Source: Glaciihabitans sp. (GTDB lineage Bacteria > Actinomycetota > Actinomycetes > Actinomycetales > Microbacteriaceae). From it: DNA of 64,000 nucleotides. Below are positions 24,099 through 34,191 of this stretch, piece after piece. Position 1 is the first letter of the stretch, and every line of letters begins with the position of its first letter. The DNA is taken from the NCBI GenBank assembly GCA_025463785.1, contig JAODBD010000001.1, positions 1 to 64,000 on the forward strand. Reading direction: 5' to 3'. A program made the position numbers and the translations under genes. The notes under the pieces were generated by a model. It searched no databases. It had not been told where the DNA came from and saw only the letters and a list, made by a program, of their open reading frames with translations.

Positions 24099-25265
24099 CT
24101 AAGCCGCCCCAGGCGCCATTGCCCGGACATCTGCGACGTTACCAGATAGAACCCGACCTACAAGGGGAACGCCCGGTCTGTAGGCCAGATGAACATAGCT
24201 TGGGGCGTCCAGGATGACGAGGTCTGCGCGCTTTCCCACAGCGATTTCTCCCACGTCGTCCCGGCGAAGCGCAGCCGCTCCGCCCGCGGTCGCGGCCCGG
24301 AGGGCTTCGGCCGGTGTCATGCCCATGTCACGTACGGCGACGGCCATGCAGAACGACATCGATGTGGTGTAACTCGAGCCGGGGTTGCAGTCGCAGGCGA
24401 GCGCGACCGTGACGCCAGCATCGATCAGGAGGCGGGCATCCGGGTAGGGCTGGCGGGTCGAGAATTCGACGCCGGGAAGCAGCGTTGCGACTGTTGTTCC
24501 CGCCGCGAGCGCATCGACATCCGCGTCAGAGAGGAACGTGCAGTGATCGACCGAGGCGGCACCGAGTTCTACCGCGAGCCGCACGCCGCCGGATTCCCCC
24601 AACTGGCCCGAGTGCATGCGTGCACCCAGCCCGCGAGCGATTCCTACGGTCAGGATGGCGCGCGCCTGGTCGACATCGAACGCGCCATCCTCGCAGAAGA
24701 CGTCGATCCACCGGGCGTGCGGCGCACAAGCCTCGAGCATCCGCCCGGTCACCAGGTCAACGTACCCAGCGACATCGTCGGCATATTCGACTGGCACGAC
24801 GTGCGCGCCGAGATAGGTGGTCTCGGACGTGAGCGTGGATGCCAGTGCGAGCGAGCGGCTCTCGTCGTCGACGGTGAGTCCGTATCCGCTTTTGATTTCA
24901 ACCGTCGTCGTGCCCTGCATGCGCATTTCTGCAATGAGGCGAGTCGCATTGGCCAGGAGTTGTTCGTCGGTCGCGGCACGGGTCAGCGCTACCGTACGAC
25001 GAATGCCGCCAGCAGTATACGACCGGCCGGCCATGCGTGCTTCGAACTCGTCGGCACGATCCCCCGCGAACACGATGTGGCTATGGCTGTCGACGAAGCC
25101 GGGGATGACGCATCCGTTCGCGGCGTCGATGCGGTCGTCGGCGGCAGGCGCCGAAGCGGCAGCCCCAACCCATGCGATATACCCGTCGTCGATGAGAACG
25201 GCGGCGTTTGCCAGTTCGGCCTCCGGCGTCACGAGCAACCCGATGTTGTCGATGATCGTGCTCAT
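24099..25265 (-). CDS. hutI: Imidazolonepropionase
   Basis: A 388-residue amidohydrolase of histidine degradation that opens imidazolone propionate to N-formimino-L-glutamate. Metal and substrate motifs are present: [31 protein letters not shown] (HxH), [23 protein letters not shown], and [15 protein letters not shown] (Asp ligand). ATG 25265 overlaps the hutG stop; the longer frame into hutG is rejected. It is the last gene of hutHUGI. Confidence 0.95.
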   Translation of the reverse strand: MSTIIDNIGLLVTPEAELANAAVLIDDGYIAWVGAAASAPAADDRIDAANGCVIPGFVDSHSHIVFAGDRADEFEARMAGRSYTAGGIRRTVALTRAATDEQLLANATRLIAEMRMQGTTTVEIKSGYGLTVDDESRSLALASTLTSETTYLGAHVVPVEYADDVAGYVDLVTGRMLEACAPHARWIDVFCEDGAFDVDQARAILTVGIARGLGARMHSGQLGESGGVRLAVELGAASVDHCTFLSDADVDALAAGTTVATLLPGVEFSTRQPYPDARLLIDAGVTVALACDCNPGSSYTTSMSFCMAVAVRDMGMTPAEALRAATAGGAAALRRDDVGEIAVGKRADLVILDAPSYVHLAYRPGVPLVGRVLSGNVADVRAMAPGAA

Positions 25266-26140
25266 CGGCTGGCCAGACCCGCGGCAGCCTCGAGCACGCA
25301 GAGGGCGACCAGCCGAACGGTGCGGCCATCTGGCGCATCCGCGGTCGCGTCGACCTCGGTGAAGTCGATCGATTCCACGGAGGCGTGCGCACCTGCGACT
25401 CGCGCCGCGGCTCGCAGCTCGTGAGCCGCGATGCCTCCTGGGACGGATGCCGGGCACCCCGGTGCCACGCTCCGATCACACACGTCAACGTCGAAGTCGA
25501 CGTGAACCGGCCCACCGGCTGCGCCCGCCAGATCAAGGGCTTCGGCCACGACATCGGCAATGGGACGACGAAGCAGTTCGTCCCGCCGAACAACCGTGAT
25601 CCCATAGTCGGCGGCTCGCGCAGAGTACTCGGCGGAATTCGCGAAGTCGGCAATGCCGACCTGCACGACCCGATGGCCCGCGAGCCCGGCTTCGATCAGA
25701 CGGCGAACCGGTGAGCCGTTCGATCGGCCGTCCCGGAGGTCGTGGTGGGCGTCGAGCGTAACGAGTCCTGCGCTGCCAAGGCGGCTTCCCCAGGTGCCCA
25801 GCGCTGCGGGTACCGTGGCCGAGTTGTCTCCCCCGAGGGCGACGACGAGCCGGGATGACGCCGCGGCTTTTGCAATGAGTGCGGTAGCGGCATCCTCATC
25901 GTCGTCTGGGTCGATGGCGTCGCCGTAGTCGGCAAATCGGAGGTCGAGGGGTCGGTCGGTGAATTCGCTGTAGTAGCGAAGGCCCGCTCGCACAGCGGCA
26001 GGCGTTGCGTTCGCGCCGGTCGCCGAGAGCGAGGTTGCGTAGGTCGGTAGCCCGACCAGCGCGAGGTCGACCGCTCCCGAAGCTGAGGGCGCAGGCCAAT
26101 CGCCTGAGCGCGGCCAGCGAAGGTCAACCGAAAGCGCCAC
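25262..26140 (-). CDS. hutG: Formimidoylglutamase-type arginase-fold hydrolase
   Basis: A 292-residue ureohydrolase-fold protein. DAHHD (within [12 protein letters not shown]) and DFDVDVCD supply most of the two-manganese site. The first ligand motif is GGDNS where most family members read GGDHS, so the usual His is Asn. Position between hutU and hutI indicates hydrolysis of N-formimino-L-glutamate to glutamate and formamide. It directly follows hutU (no gap) and overlaps hutI. Confidence 0.88.
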   Translation of the reverse strand: MALSVDLRWPRSGDWPAPSASGAVDLALVGLPTYATSLSATGANATPAAVRAGLRYYSEFTDRPLDLRFADYGDAIDPDDDEDAATALIAKAAASSRLVVALGGDNSATVPAALGTWGSRLGSAGLVTLDAHHDLRDGRSNGSPVRRLIEAGLAGHRVVQVGIADFANSAEYSARAADYGITVVRRDELLRRPIADVVAEALDLAGAAGGPVHVDFDVDVCDRSVAPGCPASVPGGIAAHELRAAARVAGAHASVESIDFTEVDATADAPDGRTVRLVALCVLEAAAGLASR

Positions 26141-27844
26141 TCAGCTCTCCCTCATCGGAATCCGAACGCCGAGGTGGTCGGCGACCGTGATCGCCTCATC
26201 GTAGCCAGCGTCGACGTGACGGATCACGCCCATGGCCGGATCGTTGCTGAGAACGCGCGCCAGCTTCTCGCCCGCGAGTGCGGTCCCGTCTGCGACGGTG
26301 ACCTGTCCGGCATGAATGGAGCGACCGATGCCAACTCCTCCACCGTGATGGATCGAGACCCAGGTCGCGCCAGACGACGCGTTGACGAGGGCGTTGAGGA
26401 GCGGCCAGTCGGCGATGGCATCCGAACCGTCCTTCATGGCTTCGGTCTCGCGGTAGGGAGACGCGACCGACCCCGAATCGAGGTGGTCGCGACCGATCAC
26501 GACTGGCGCAGACAGCTCGCCCGACGCGACCATGTCGTTGAATTTCAGCCCGGCCCTGTCGCGTTCGCCATAACCCAGCCAGCAGATACGCGCCGGCAGG
26601 CCCTGGAAGTGAACCCGCTCACCCGCCAGCCTGACCCACTTCGCGAGCGACTGGTTCTCGGGAAACAGCTCGAGCACGGCGCGGTCGGTCTTGTAGATGT
26701 CCTCCGGGTCGCCGCTGAGGGCAGCCCACCTAAACGGCCCCTTCCCTTCCGAAAACAGGGGACGGATGTACGCGGGCACGAACCCCGGGAACGCGAACGC
26801 ATCTGCATACCCGGCCGCCTTCGCCTCCGTGCGGATGTTGTTTCCATAGTCGAAGACCTCGGCCCCGGCCTTTTGAAAGCCGACCATGGCCTCAACCTGG
26901 CGAGCCATGGAATGACGGGCGGCATCCGCGAATCCGGTGGGATCCGCATCTCGCCTCGCCTGCCACTCATCAAAGGAGTACTCGACCGGCAGGTAGGCGA
27001 GCGGATCGTGCGCGCTCGTCTGATCGGTCACGATGTCGATCTCAGCCCCCAGTTCCAGCATCGACGGAAAGACGACGGCTGCGTTACCGAGCAGGCCAAT
27101 CGAGAGCGCCTTCTTCGCATCGCGGGCAGAATATGCCAGCTCGAGCGCGTGCTCAAGGTTGCGCGCCTCTACGTCGAGGTAGCCGTGCTCGATTCGGCGC
27201 GCGATACGTGACGGGTCGACATCCACGCAGATCGCGACGCCGTCATTCATGGTGACGGCAAGCGGCTGCGCGCCACCCATGCCGCCGAGGCCGCCGGTGA
27301 GAGTGATGGTGCCGGCAAGGGTGCCATTGAACCTTTTTGCGGCGACGGCCGAAAACGTTTCATAGGTGCCCTGCAGGATGCCCTGGGTGCCGATGTAGAT
27401 CCACGATCCGGCGGTCATCTGGCCGTACATCGTCAGCCCGAGCTGCTCGAGGCGACGGAACTCGTCCCAGTTCGCCCAGTCGCCGACCAGGTTCGAGTTG
27501 GCGAGCAGCACACGCGGCGCCCACTCGTGCGTCTTCATGACGCCGACGGGCTTCCCGGACTGCACGAGCATGGTCTCGTCGCTTTTCAGCGTGGTCAGCG
27601 TGCGCACGATCGCGTCGAAGCTGTTCCAGTCGCGTGCTGCTTTGCCGGTGCCGCCGTAGACGACGAGTTTGTCGGGGTGCTCCGCGACCTCGGGATCGAG
27701 GTTATTCTGCAGCATCCTGAGCGCCGCCTCCTGCGGCCAGCCGAGGGTGTGCAACTCGGTTCCACGCCAGGCTCGTACTGGCCTTGGTCCACTAGCGCTG
27801 GCCGTACTGGTTTTGACCGTATCGGGCCGAACTGGCTCGCTCAT
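26141..27844 (-). CDS. hutU: Urocanate hydratase
   Basis: A 567-residue NAD-dependent enzyme that hydrates urocanate to imidazolone propionate. Family signatures are the NAD-binding stretch [44 protein letters not shown], the active-site Cys region [21 protein letters not shown], and [24 protein letters not shown] near the C-terminus. Its length is normal. It overlaps hutH by 4 bp. Confidence 0.97.
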   Translation of the reverse strand: MSEPVRPDTVKTSTASASGPRPVRAWRGTELHTLGWPQEAALRMLQNNLDPEVAEHPDKLVVYGGTGKAARDWNSFDAIVRTLTTLKSDETMLVQSGKPVGVMKTHEWAPRVLLANSNLVGDWANWDEFRRLEQLGLTMYGQMTAGSWIYIGTQGILQGTYETFSAVAAKRFNGTLAGTITLTGGLGGMGGAQPLAVTMNDGVAICVDVDPSRIARRIEHGYLDVEARNLEHALELAYSARDAKKALSIGLLGNAAVVFPSMLELGAEIDIVTDQTSAHDPLAYLPVEYSFDEWQARRDADPTGFADAARHSMARQVEAMVGFQKAGAEVFDYGNNIRTEAKAAGYADAFAFPGFVPAYIRPLFSEGKGPFRWAALSGDPEDIYKTDRAVLELFPENQSLAKWVRLAGERVHFQGLPARICWLGYGERDRAGLKFNDMVASGELSAPVVIGRDHLDSGSVASPYRETEAMKDGSDAIADWPLLNALVNASSGATWVSIHHGGGVGIGRSIHAGQVTVADGTALAGEKLARVLSNDPAMGVIRHVDAGYDEAITVADHLGVRIPMRES

Positions 27845-29397
27845 ACGAGAACTCCTCCTGCTTCTGAAACGACGGATGCTGCGGCCGCGAGCAGCGACCC
27901 ATCCAGAACTCCTGCCACCGCGCTGGCGATATCCGGCGCGAGGTACCGATCCGTCGAGGGTCCGGGCACGCTCTCGCGCAGCTTGGCTACGACCGCGGCC
28001 GAGACCGGCGACGGCACGATCGGCGCCCGCATGTCCATCGCCCGCGCCGACGTGAGCAGTTCGATCGCGATCACGCGACTCACGCCATCGATGGCCCGAC
28101 GGAGTTTGCGAGCAGCGCTCCAGCCCATCGACACGTGGTCTTCCTGCATGGCAGACGACGGGATCGAATCGACGGATGCCGGAACCGCCAGCCGCTTCAA
28201 CTCGCTCACGATCCCCGCCTGCGTGTACTGCGCAATCATGTGCCCCGAGTCGACACCCGGGTCATCCGCGAGAAAGGCGTTCAGGCCGTGGTTACGCGAC
28301 ACATCGAGGAACCGGTCGGTGCGCCGCTCGCTCATGCTCGCGAGGTCGGCGACGACGATCGCCAGGAAATCGAGCACGTACCCGACCGGAGCACCGTGGA
28401 AGTTGCCGTTCGACTCGACCCGGCCGTCGAGGGTAACCACGGGATTATCGACCGCCGACGCAAGTTCACGGCCAGCGACCAGTGCGGCGTGGTCGATCGT
28501 GTCGCGCACGGCTCCGTGCACCTGTGGAGCACAGCGCAGCGAGTACGCGTCCTGAACGCGCGTGAATCCCTCCGGCCGCGAAAGCATGGGTGACCCAGCG
28601 AGCACGGCCCGCAGATTGGCCGCGGAATCGTGCTGCCCGGGATGCGGGCGAAGCGCCTGCAGATCCGCCGCGAACACCGAGTCGGTACCTCGCAACCCTT
28701 CAACACTCATTGCTGCGGCGAGGTCTGCAGTGGTGACCAGCTGGCGCAGATCGTGAATGGCCAGCACGAGCATCCCGAGCATGCCGTCCGTGCCGTTGAT
28801 GAGGGCGAGGCCCTCCTTTTCCTGCAGCACGAGCGGTTCGATGCCCGACGCTGCGAGTGCCTGCACTGCCGGCAGAAGTGTGCCGTTCGCATCTCGCACA
28901 TCGCCCTCGCCCAACAGCGCAAGCGCGCAATGGGCCAGAGGCGCGAGATCGCCGGAGCAGCCGAGGCTCCCGTACTCGAAGACGACCGGCGTGATGCCGG
29001 CGTTCAGCACTGCTGCGTAGGTCTCAGCGACTATCGGTCGAACGCCCGTGCGCCCGGTGGCGAGCGTCGACAGGCGGAGCAGCATGAGCCCGCGAACGAC
29101 TTCCCGCTCGACCTCGGGGCCGGACCCTGCCGCATGGCTGCGCACGAGAGACCGCTGCAGCTGTGCACGGCGCTCGACCGGGATCTGCTTGCTCGCCAGA
29201 GCGCCAAAACCCGTCGAGATGCCGTAGTGCGGCGCGGTATCTGAGGCCAGGGCGTCGATGATGGCGCGGGTCCTTGCCAGTTCTGCCAGGGCATCCCGAG
29301 TCAACTCGATTTGCGCGTCGTGCCTCGCAACGGCAACGACGTCGGCAAACGACAGGGCACCGATGCCGACCTGGACGGGTGGATTCGTGGTGGTCAT
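27841..29397 (-). CDS. hutH: Histidine ammonia-lyase
   Basis: A 518-residue enzyme that removes ammonia from histidine to give urocanate. The prosthetic MIO group forms from a tripeptide that is Ala-Ser-Gly in most family members; here it is Cys-Ser-Gly ([15 protein letters not shown]). [14 protein letters not shown] and the later [15 protein letters not shown] are also conserved. ATG 29397 (MTTTNPP) gives the usual N-terminus; the extra 43 residues upstream lie in the regulatory gap. It is first in hutHUGI. Confidence 0.95.
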   Translation of the reverse strand: MTTTNPPVQVGIGALSFADVVAVARHDAQIELTRDALAELARTRAIIDALASDTAPHYGISTGFGALASKQIPVERRAQLQRSLVRSHAAGSGPEVEREVVRGLMLLRLSTLATGRTGVRPIVAETYAAVLNAGITPVVFEYGSLGCSGDLAPLAHCALALLGEGDVRDANGTLLPAVQALAASGIEPLVLQEKEGLALINGTDGMLGMLVLAIHDLRQLVTTADLAAAMSVEGLRGTDSVFAADLQALRPHPGQHDSAANLRAVLAGSPMLSRPEGFTRVQDAYSLRCAPQVHGAVRDTIDHAALVAGRELASAVDNPVVTLDGRVESNGNFHGAPVGYVLDFLAIVVADLASMSERRTDRFLDVSRNHGLNAFLADDPGVDSGHMIAQYTQAGIVSELKRLAVPASVDSIPSSAMQEDHVSMGWSAARKLRRAIDGVSRVIAIELLTSARAMDMRAPIVPSPVSAAVVAKLRESVPGPSTDRYLAPDIASAVAGVLDGSLLAAAASVVSEAGGVLV

Positions 29398-29451
29398 TCC
29401 GCCATTGAATCGCGTGAGGGCATGTCGCGGGAGGTCGCCTGAGCATAAGCT

Positions 29452-29467
29452 GTCTGCAATCGCAGAC
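29452..29467. promoter_or_regulatory. Palindrome in the hutH/IclR intergenic region
   Basis: GTCTGC-AATC-GCAGAC has perfect 6-bp arms. It lies midway between the divergent hutH and IclR-family starts and is the best candidate binding site for the IclR protein. A 14-bp direct repeat, CAGAATGACAAACA, follows at about 29497-29524, next to the regulator start. Confidence 0.55.
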
Positions 29468-29535
29468 GCTGACTCGCCGAAACTGACTGGCGGACACAGA
29501 ATGACAAACAGCAGAATGACAAACACAGGGGCGAC

Positions 29536-30303
29536 GTGAAAGACATCCCCGCTTCGCGCAGCACTCTGCGCGTGCTGAGTTACCTGTCCAAGCGCGGCGG
29601 ACCGGTTCGCGCGACGACGCTAGCTCGCGATCTCGGCCTGCCGAGGTCATCCGCGTACCAGCTCATCGGCGTCATGATGGATGAGGGATTTCTCGTTCAC
29701 TACCCGGAAGATCAGGCTTACGGGCTGAGTTCGCTGCTCTCCGAGATTGGAACCTCGTCGCTCCGTACGACGCGGCTGGGGCGACTCGCGCAGCCGCTGC
29801 TCGAGAAACTCGTCATGGATGCCGGCGTGCCGGTCGTCGCACATCTGGCTGTCCTCAGCGGCGCGGACGTCATGTACGTGTCGAAGGTTCAGGGTTTCAG
29901 GGCGCCGACGACCGTCTCGATCATCGGTGTGCGCCTCCCCGCTCACCTCACCGCGACCGGACGGGCGATGCTCGCGCTCCTGCCCAGCGCACAGATCCGT
30001 GCGCTGTATCCCCATCGTGATGACCTCATCAGTCGTCACGGCAACGGCCCGCACTCCCTGGCGGAGCTCGACGCGATTCTGGCCGAGAGTCGCACCCGCG
30101 GCTGGTCGCGTGAGGATGGCGAGATCACCCCCGAATATGCGTCTGTCGGTGCATCGGCCCTCGATCACAACGACTACCCGGTGGCGGCGGTCGGGATCAC
30201 CTTTCGTGCCGACGCGATCGATGCCGACCGCTGGGAGTCGCTCGGGTCTGCCACGACCGCGACCGCGGCATCCCTCACGGCGAGACTGCTGGGGCGTGGA
30301 TAG
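29536..30303 (+). CDS. IclR-family regulator (probable hut regulator)
   Basis: 255 residues. The N-terminal winged helix is STLRVLSYLSKRGGPVRATTLARDLGLPRSSAYQLIGVMMDEGFLVHY; the IclR effector domain covers the rest, with LAVLSGADVMYVSKVQG and LTATGRAMLALLP. The start is GTG 29536 behind AGGGG. Divergent placement next to hutH suggests it controls histidine utilisation, with urocanate or a later intermediate as likely ligand (inferred). Confidence 0.9.
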   Translation: MKDIPASRSTLRVLSYLSKRGGPVRATTLARDLGLPRSSAYQLIGVMMDEGFLVHYPEDQAYGLSSLLSEIGTSSLRTTRLGRLAQPLLEKLVMDAGVPVVAHLAVLSGADVMYVSKVQGFRAPTTVSIIGVRLPAHLTATGRAMLALLPSAQIRALYPHRDDLISRHGNGPHSLAELDAILAESRTRGWSREDGEITPEYASVGASALDHNDYPVAAVGITFRADAIDADRWESLGSATTATAASLTARLLGRG

Positions 30304-30407
30304 CCAGTGCCCACCTCGCGAGAACCGCATGCGGCGGCCGGGCGGCCCTGCCGAAATGTGCAGACCGTGCCGTACGCTCGAGCCAAGGAAACGAAGGGGT
30401 TTCAGTT

Positions 30408-32057
30408 ATGACGGGTGAAGCAGATGCGATCATCATCGGCGCGGGACTCGCCGGCCTTGTCGCCGCGGCGGAGCTCATCGAGGCGGGCAAGCGGGTCATC
30501 CTGCTGGAGCAGGAGCCGGAGGCCAGCCTCGGGGGGCAGGCGTGGTGGTCGTTCGGCGGCATCTTCCTGGTCGACTCCCCCGAGCAGCGTCGGCTTGGGG
30601 TGAAAGACAGCCTCGACCTCGCTCGACAGGACTGGCTGGGGTCGGCGGGATTCGACCGCGACGACGACGCCTGGCCGCGCAAGTGGGCTGAGGCCTACCT
30701 CGAGTTTGCGGCCGGAGAGAAACGGGCCTGGTTGCGCGAGCGGGGCATCCGCTTCTTCCCGATTGTCGGTTGGGCTGAGCGTGGCGGGTATACCGCGACC
30801 GAACACGGCAACTCGGTGCCGCGCTTCCACATCACCTGGGGCACCGGCCCCGGCGTCGTCGCGCCCTTTGTCGCGAAGCTTCGCGAGGGCGTCGAGCGCG
30901 GGCTGGTCGATCTGCGGTTCCGCCACCGGGTCGATGAGCTGGTCGTCGAGAATGGCGCTGTCGTCGGCGCGCGCGGTGCGGTTCTCGCTCCCGATGATGC
31001 CGAACGCGGGGCCCCGAGCAATCGGGATGTCGTCGACGATTTCGACCTGCGAGCCCCGGCCGTCATCGTCACGAGTGGCGGCATCGGCGGCAACCACGAC
31101 CTCGTTCGCGAGTCGTGGCCGAAGCGAATGGGACCGGCACCTGCCAACATGCTCAGCGGCGTCCCGGCACACGTCGACGGCCGCATGCTCGGCATCAGCC
31201 AAACCGCGGGTGCACGGCTCATCAACCAGGACCGCATGTGGCACTACGTCGAGGGCATCGAGAATTACGCGCCGGTGTGGGCGAAGCATGGGATCCGTAT
31301 CCTGCCGGGGCCGTCATCCCTGTGGCTGGATGCGACGGGGCATCGCCTGCCCGTGCCGCTGTTTCCCGGATTCGACACACTCGGGACTCTCGAGCACATC
31401 GCCGCGACCGGACACGGCTACAGCTGGTTCGTGCTAACCCAGAAAATCATCGAGAAGGAGTTCGCGCTGTCCGGCAGCGAACAGAACCCCGATCTCACCG
31501 ACAAGAACCTGCGACTGCTACTGAAGCGCGTCGGCAAGGGCGCGCCCGGCCCGGTCGAGGCATTCAAAGAGAAGGGCAAGGATTTCGTCGTCGCCGATAC
31601 CCTCGATGAACTGCTCGCCGGCATGCAAAACCTGTCACCGGATGTCGACCTCGATATCACGCGCGTGCGGTACGAGGTCGAGGCCCGCGATCGCGAGATC
31701 CTGAATAATTTCACCAAGGACTCGCAGGTCACTGCCCTGCGGCAGGCGCGTCGCTACCTCGGCGACAAGCTGATTCGTGTGGCGAAACCGCACCGCATCC
31801 TCGATCCGGCGGCCGGCCCGCTCATCGCAGTCAAGCTGCATGTGGTCACCCGCAAGAGCCTTGGCGGTATCGAAACCGACCTCGCCGGTCGTGCCCTCGG
31901 CAGCGACGGTGAGCCCGTGCCCGGCCTCTACGCGGCGGGCGAGGCGAGCGGATTCGGCGGCGGTGGCATGCACGGGTACCGGTCACTCGAGGGCACGTTC
32001 CTCGGCGGTTGCCTGTTCAGCGGGCGGGTTGCCGGGCGGGCCGTCGCTGCGCTCTAG
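30408..32057 (+). CDS. FAD-dependent dehydrogenase (KstD/fumarate-reductase flavoprotein family)
   Basis: 549 residues. The FAD site is at the N-terminus (AIIIGAGLAGLVAAAELIEAGKRVILLEQE, GxGxxG then acidic residue), and LYAAGEASGFGGGGMHGYRSLEGTFLGG is the conserved C-terminal flavin contact. The family includes ketosteroid dehydrogenases and fumarate reductases, but this subgroup ('FAD-binding dehydrogenase') has no known substrate. A good GAAGGGG ribosome-binding site precedes the ATG. It stands alone. Confidence 0.88.
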   Translation: MTGEADAIIIGAGLAGLVAAAELIEAGKRVILLEQEPEASLGGQAWWSFGGIFLVDSPEQRRLGVKDSLDLARQDWLGSAGFDRDDDAWPRKWAEAYLEFAAGEKRAWLRERGIRFFPIVGWAERGGYTATEHGNSVPRFHITWGTGPGVVAPFVAKLREGVERGLVDLRFRHRVDELVVENGAVVGARGAVLAPDDAERGAPSNRDVVDDFDLRAPAVIVTSGGIGGNHDLVRESWPKRMGPAPANMLSGVPAHVDGRMLGISQTAGARLINQDRMWHYVEGIENYAPVWAKHGIRILPGPSSLWLDATGHRLPVPLFPGFDTLGTLEHIAATGHGYSWFVLTQKIIEKEFALSGSEQNPDLTDKNLRLLLKRVGKGAPGPVEAFKEKGKDFVVADTLDELLAGMQNLSPDVDLDITRVRYEVEARDREILNNFTKDSQVTALRQARRYLGDKLIRVAKPHRILDPAAGPLIAVKLHVVTRKSLGGIETDLAGRALGSDGEPVPGLYAAGEASGFGGGGMHGYRSLEGTFLGGCLFSGRVAGRAVAAL

Positions 32058-32120
32058 ACAGCGATCGCGTCGCGGCTCCACATAGGATCGAAATCACTAG
32101 CCACACCGTCAGGAGTAAGC

Positions 32121-32537
32121 GTGCCCAACTGGAATGACAACATCATCGCGGAGTTTCATGACAACAACGGAGTCGTCGGTGGCCCGTTCGCAGGCGCGCA
32201 TCTGCTGCTCCTGACGACGACCGGCGCGAAGAGCGGTGAAGAGCGCGTGAGCCCGATGATGTACTTCCAGGATGACGACGACCGCATTGTCGTGGCATCC
32301 AAGGGTGGTGCTCCGACGCATCCGGCCTGGTACCACAACCTGCTCGCGAACCCCGAGGTACACGTTGCCGCATCGATCGTTGGCGGCGTCGAGGAATACG
32401 ACGCAACGGCGACTCCGCTGCCCGAAGAGGAACGCGCGCCACGCTACGCGCAGATCGCGATTACGAATCCCGGCTTCGGCGAGTACCAGAAGAAGACCGA
32501 CAGGCTGATTCCTCTGGTCCGACTCACACGCAAGTAG
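32121..32537 (+). CDS. F420-dependent nitroreductase-family (DDN-like) protein
   Basis: A 138-residue split beta-barrel of the deazaflavin (F420)-dependent nitroreductase/quinone reductase family: LLLLTTTGAKSGEERVSPMMYF, then VVASKGGAPTHPAWYHNLLANPEVHV and PGFGEYQKKTDRLIPLVRLTR. Members reduce quinones or enones using F420H2. The start is GTG 32121 with AGGAG. A second paralogue lies at 55698-56144, indicating that the organism probably makes F420. Confidence 0.92.
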   Translation: MPNWNDNIIAEFHDNNGVVGGPFAGAHLLLLTTTGAKSGEERVSPMMYFQDDDDRIVVASKGGAPTHPAWYHNLLANPEVHVAASIVGGVEEYDATATPLPEEERAPRYAQIAITNPGFGEYQKKTDRLIPLVRLTRK

Positions 32538-32559
32538 CGACCTGCAGCGCGCAGACTCG

Positions 32560-33243
32560 CTAGCGCGCCAGCGTCCAGGCTTTGCGCTTGATGAGTACGT
32601 GGCCTCGGGATGTCGTGAGCCGGGTCCACGGGCCCGTCTCGTAGATCCTGACTTCGTCGGCTGGTGCATCCCCCAGAAAGCCCAGCGAGAGCGCCGCGAA
32701 CGCGCCACCGGCTGGCACGTGCTCCAACCCGTCGATCGGTCGGCCCCAGACCTCTGATCGGACGCGATGAACGAGTTGCTGGCCGGTGCTCGCGGGAACC
32801 GCCTCCGCGACCTCGTCGATGCCCGACCTGGCCACGCCATCCAATAGTCCGGAAACAGTAGACGTGTGCGTGACCCAGCCGCCCTTCGGCGGTGAAATCG
32901 CGGCCCAGGTCACGGTGTTCACTTCCATCGGGAGGGTCACGATGACGTCGGCGGCTTCATCCGTCATGGCATCGGCGAGGCGGTTGATGCGTTCAAGCAG
33001 CGAGCGCACCGGAACGACCGCGTCGAAACCGTCGGTCTCTTTCAGGGCAAATGTGCGAAGGCCAAGGACGGTTGGCGCTTCGTCGAGCAGTCCGATGGGA
33101 TAAATGACCGCGACATAGACGGCCAGAACTCCGCCCGCGGAGATCAGGCGCACCGATCCTTCCTCGATGCGGGTGGCGCGAGACAGGTACACCTGGAGGT
33201 CGCGAAGCGCGAGGGCGTCAACAAGGGTAAATGTTCTGCTCAT
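32560..33243 (-). CDS. Conserved hypothetical protein
   Basis: 227 residues, alpha/beta, no membrane segment. No domain is recognised with confidence; RTFTLVDALALRDLQVYLSRA and EEGSVRLISAGGVLAVYVAVIYP open the protein. Similar proteins seem confined to actinobacteria. It is divergent from tesB with only 21 bp between start codons; candidate -10 boxes for the two genes overlap there (TAGTTT on this strand, TAAACT on the other). Confidence 0.7.
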   Translation of the reverse strand: MSRTFTLVDALALRDLQVYLSRATRIEEGSVRLISAGGVLAVYVAVIYPIGLLDEAPTVLGLRTFALKETDGFDAVVPVRSLLERINRLADAMTDEAADVIVTLPMEVNTVTWAAISPPKGGWVTHTSTVSGLLDGVARSGIDEVAEAVPASTGQQLVHRVRSEVWGRPIDGLEHVPAGGAFAALSLGFLGDAPADEVRIYETGPWTRLTTSRGHVLIKRKAWTLAR

Positions 33244-33264
33244 CGAGGTTCTAAACTACAGGGC

Positions 33265-34134
33265 ATGAGCGACCCATTGTCGGGACTGTTGGCCGCACTC
33301 GATCTCACCGATACCGGTGCGAGAACAACTGAAGACATCTTCACCGGTCCGAGCCAATGGATGCCGCACGGTCGCGTCTTCGGCGGCCAGGTTCTCGCGC
33401 AGTCACTTGTCGCCGCTATGCGCACCGTTGGCGACGACCGTTTCGTGCATTCGATGCACGGCTACTTCCTGCGACCGGGCGACATCTCCCTGCCGATCAC
33501 GTTCTCCGTCGACCGCATTCACGACGGCCGGTCGTTCTCCACACGACGCACGCAGGCCTATCAGAGCGGCGTGCCCATCCTGTCGATGATCGCGTCATTC
33601 CAGGATGACGACGAGGGACTCGAGCACCAGGCGACCATGCCGGACGGCATCCCTGATCCCGAATCACTGCCCTCGAGTGCGACGAGCCTCGAGGGCATCG
33701 ACCATCCGGTGGCCAAGGTCTGGGCCTACGGCCGGCCGTTCGACATGCGACACGTGCCATCGCCGATTTACTTCTCGGTGGAGGGTGAGCACGTTCCACA
33801 CCAGGCAGTGTGGCTGAAGGCCATCGGCGATCTGCCCGACGACCCCAACCTCCATCGCGCAGCCCTCGCTTATGCCAGTGACTACTCGATCCTGGAGTCG
33901 GTGATGCGGGCGCACGGTGTTCCGTGGGCGACACCCGGGCTGAAGATCGCGAGCCTCGACCACGCCATGTGGTGGCATCGATTCGGCCGGGTCGACCAAT
34001 GGCTGCTGTACGTTCAGGAGTCGCCGAGCGCCACAGGAGGCCGCGGTCTCGCGCTCGGGCGCATCTACGACCGCTCGGGCGTACTTCTCGCGAGTGTCGC
34101 CCAGGAGGGCACGCTGCGAGTGCCAAAGGGCTGA
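33265..34134 (+). CDS. tesB: Acyl-CoA thioesterase II
   Basis: A 289-residue double hot-dog thioesterase that hydrolyses acyl-CoA. Conserved parts are QWMPHGRVFGGQVLAQSLVAAMRTV, SMHGYFLRPGD and, in the second half, SLDHAMWWHRFGRVDQWLLY with the catalytic Asp/Gln/Thr-type network of TesB. TAAACT at 33252-33257 is 7 nt before the ATG and no ribosome-binding site is present: leaderless. Confidence 0.95.
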   Translation: MSDPLSGLLAALDLTDTGARTTEDIFTGPSQWMPHGRVFGGQVLAQSLVAAMRTVGDDRFVHSMHGYFLRPGDISLPITFSVDRIHDGRSFSTRRTQAYQSGVPILSMIASFQDDDEGLEHQATMPDGIPDPESLPSSATSLEGIDHPVAKVWAYGRPFDMRHVPSPIYFSVEGEHVPHQAVWLKAIGDLPDDPNLHRAALAYASDYSILESVMRAHGVPWATPGLKIASLDHAMWWHRFGRVDQWLLYVQESPSATGGRGLALGRIYDRSGVLLASVAQEGTLRVPKG

Positions 34135-34191
34135 GCTTCGTAGTTCTCGGGCGCGGTGCAACTGTCGTCGGTCGCCGATAGCCTCCCAGCA

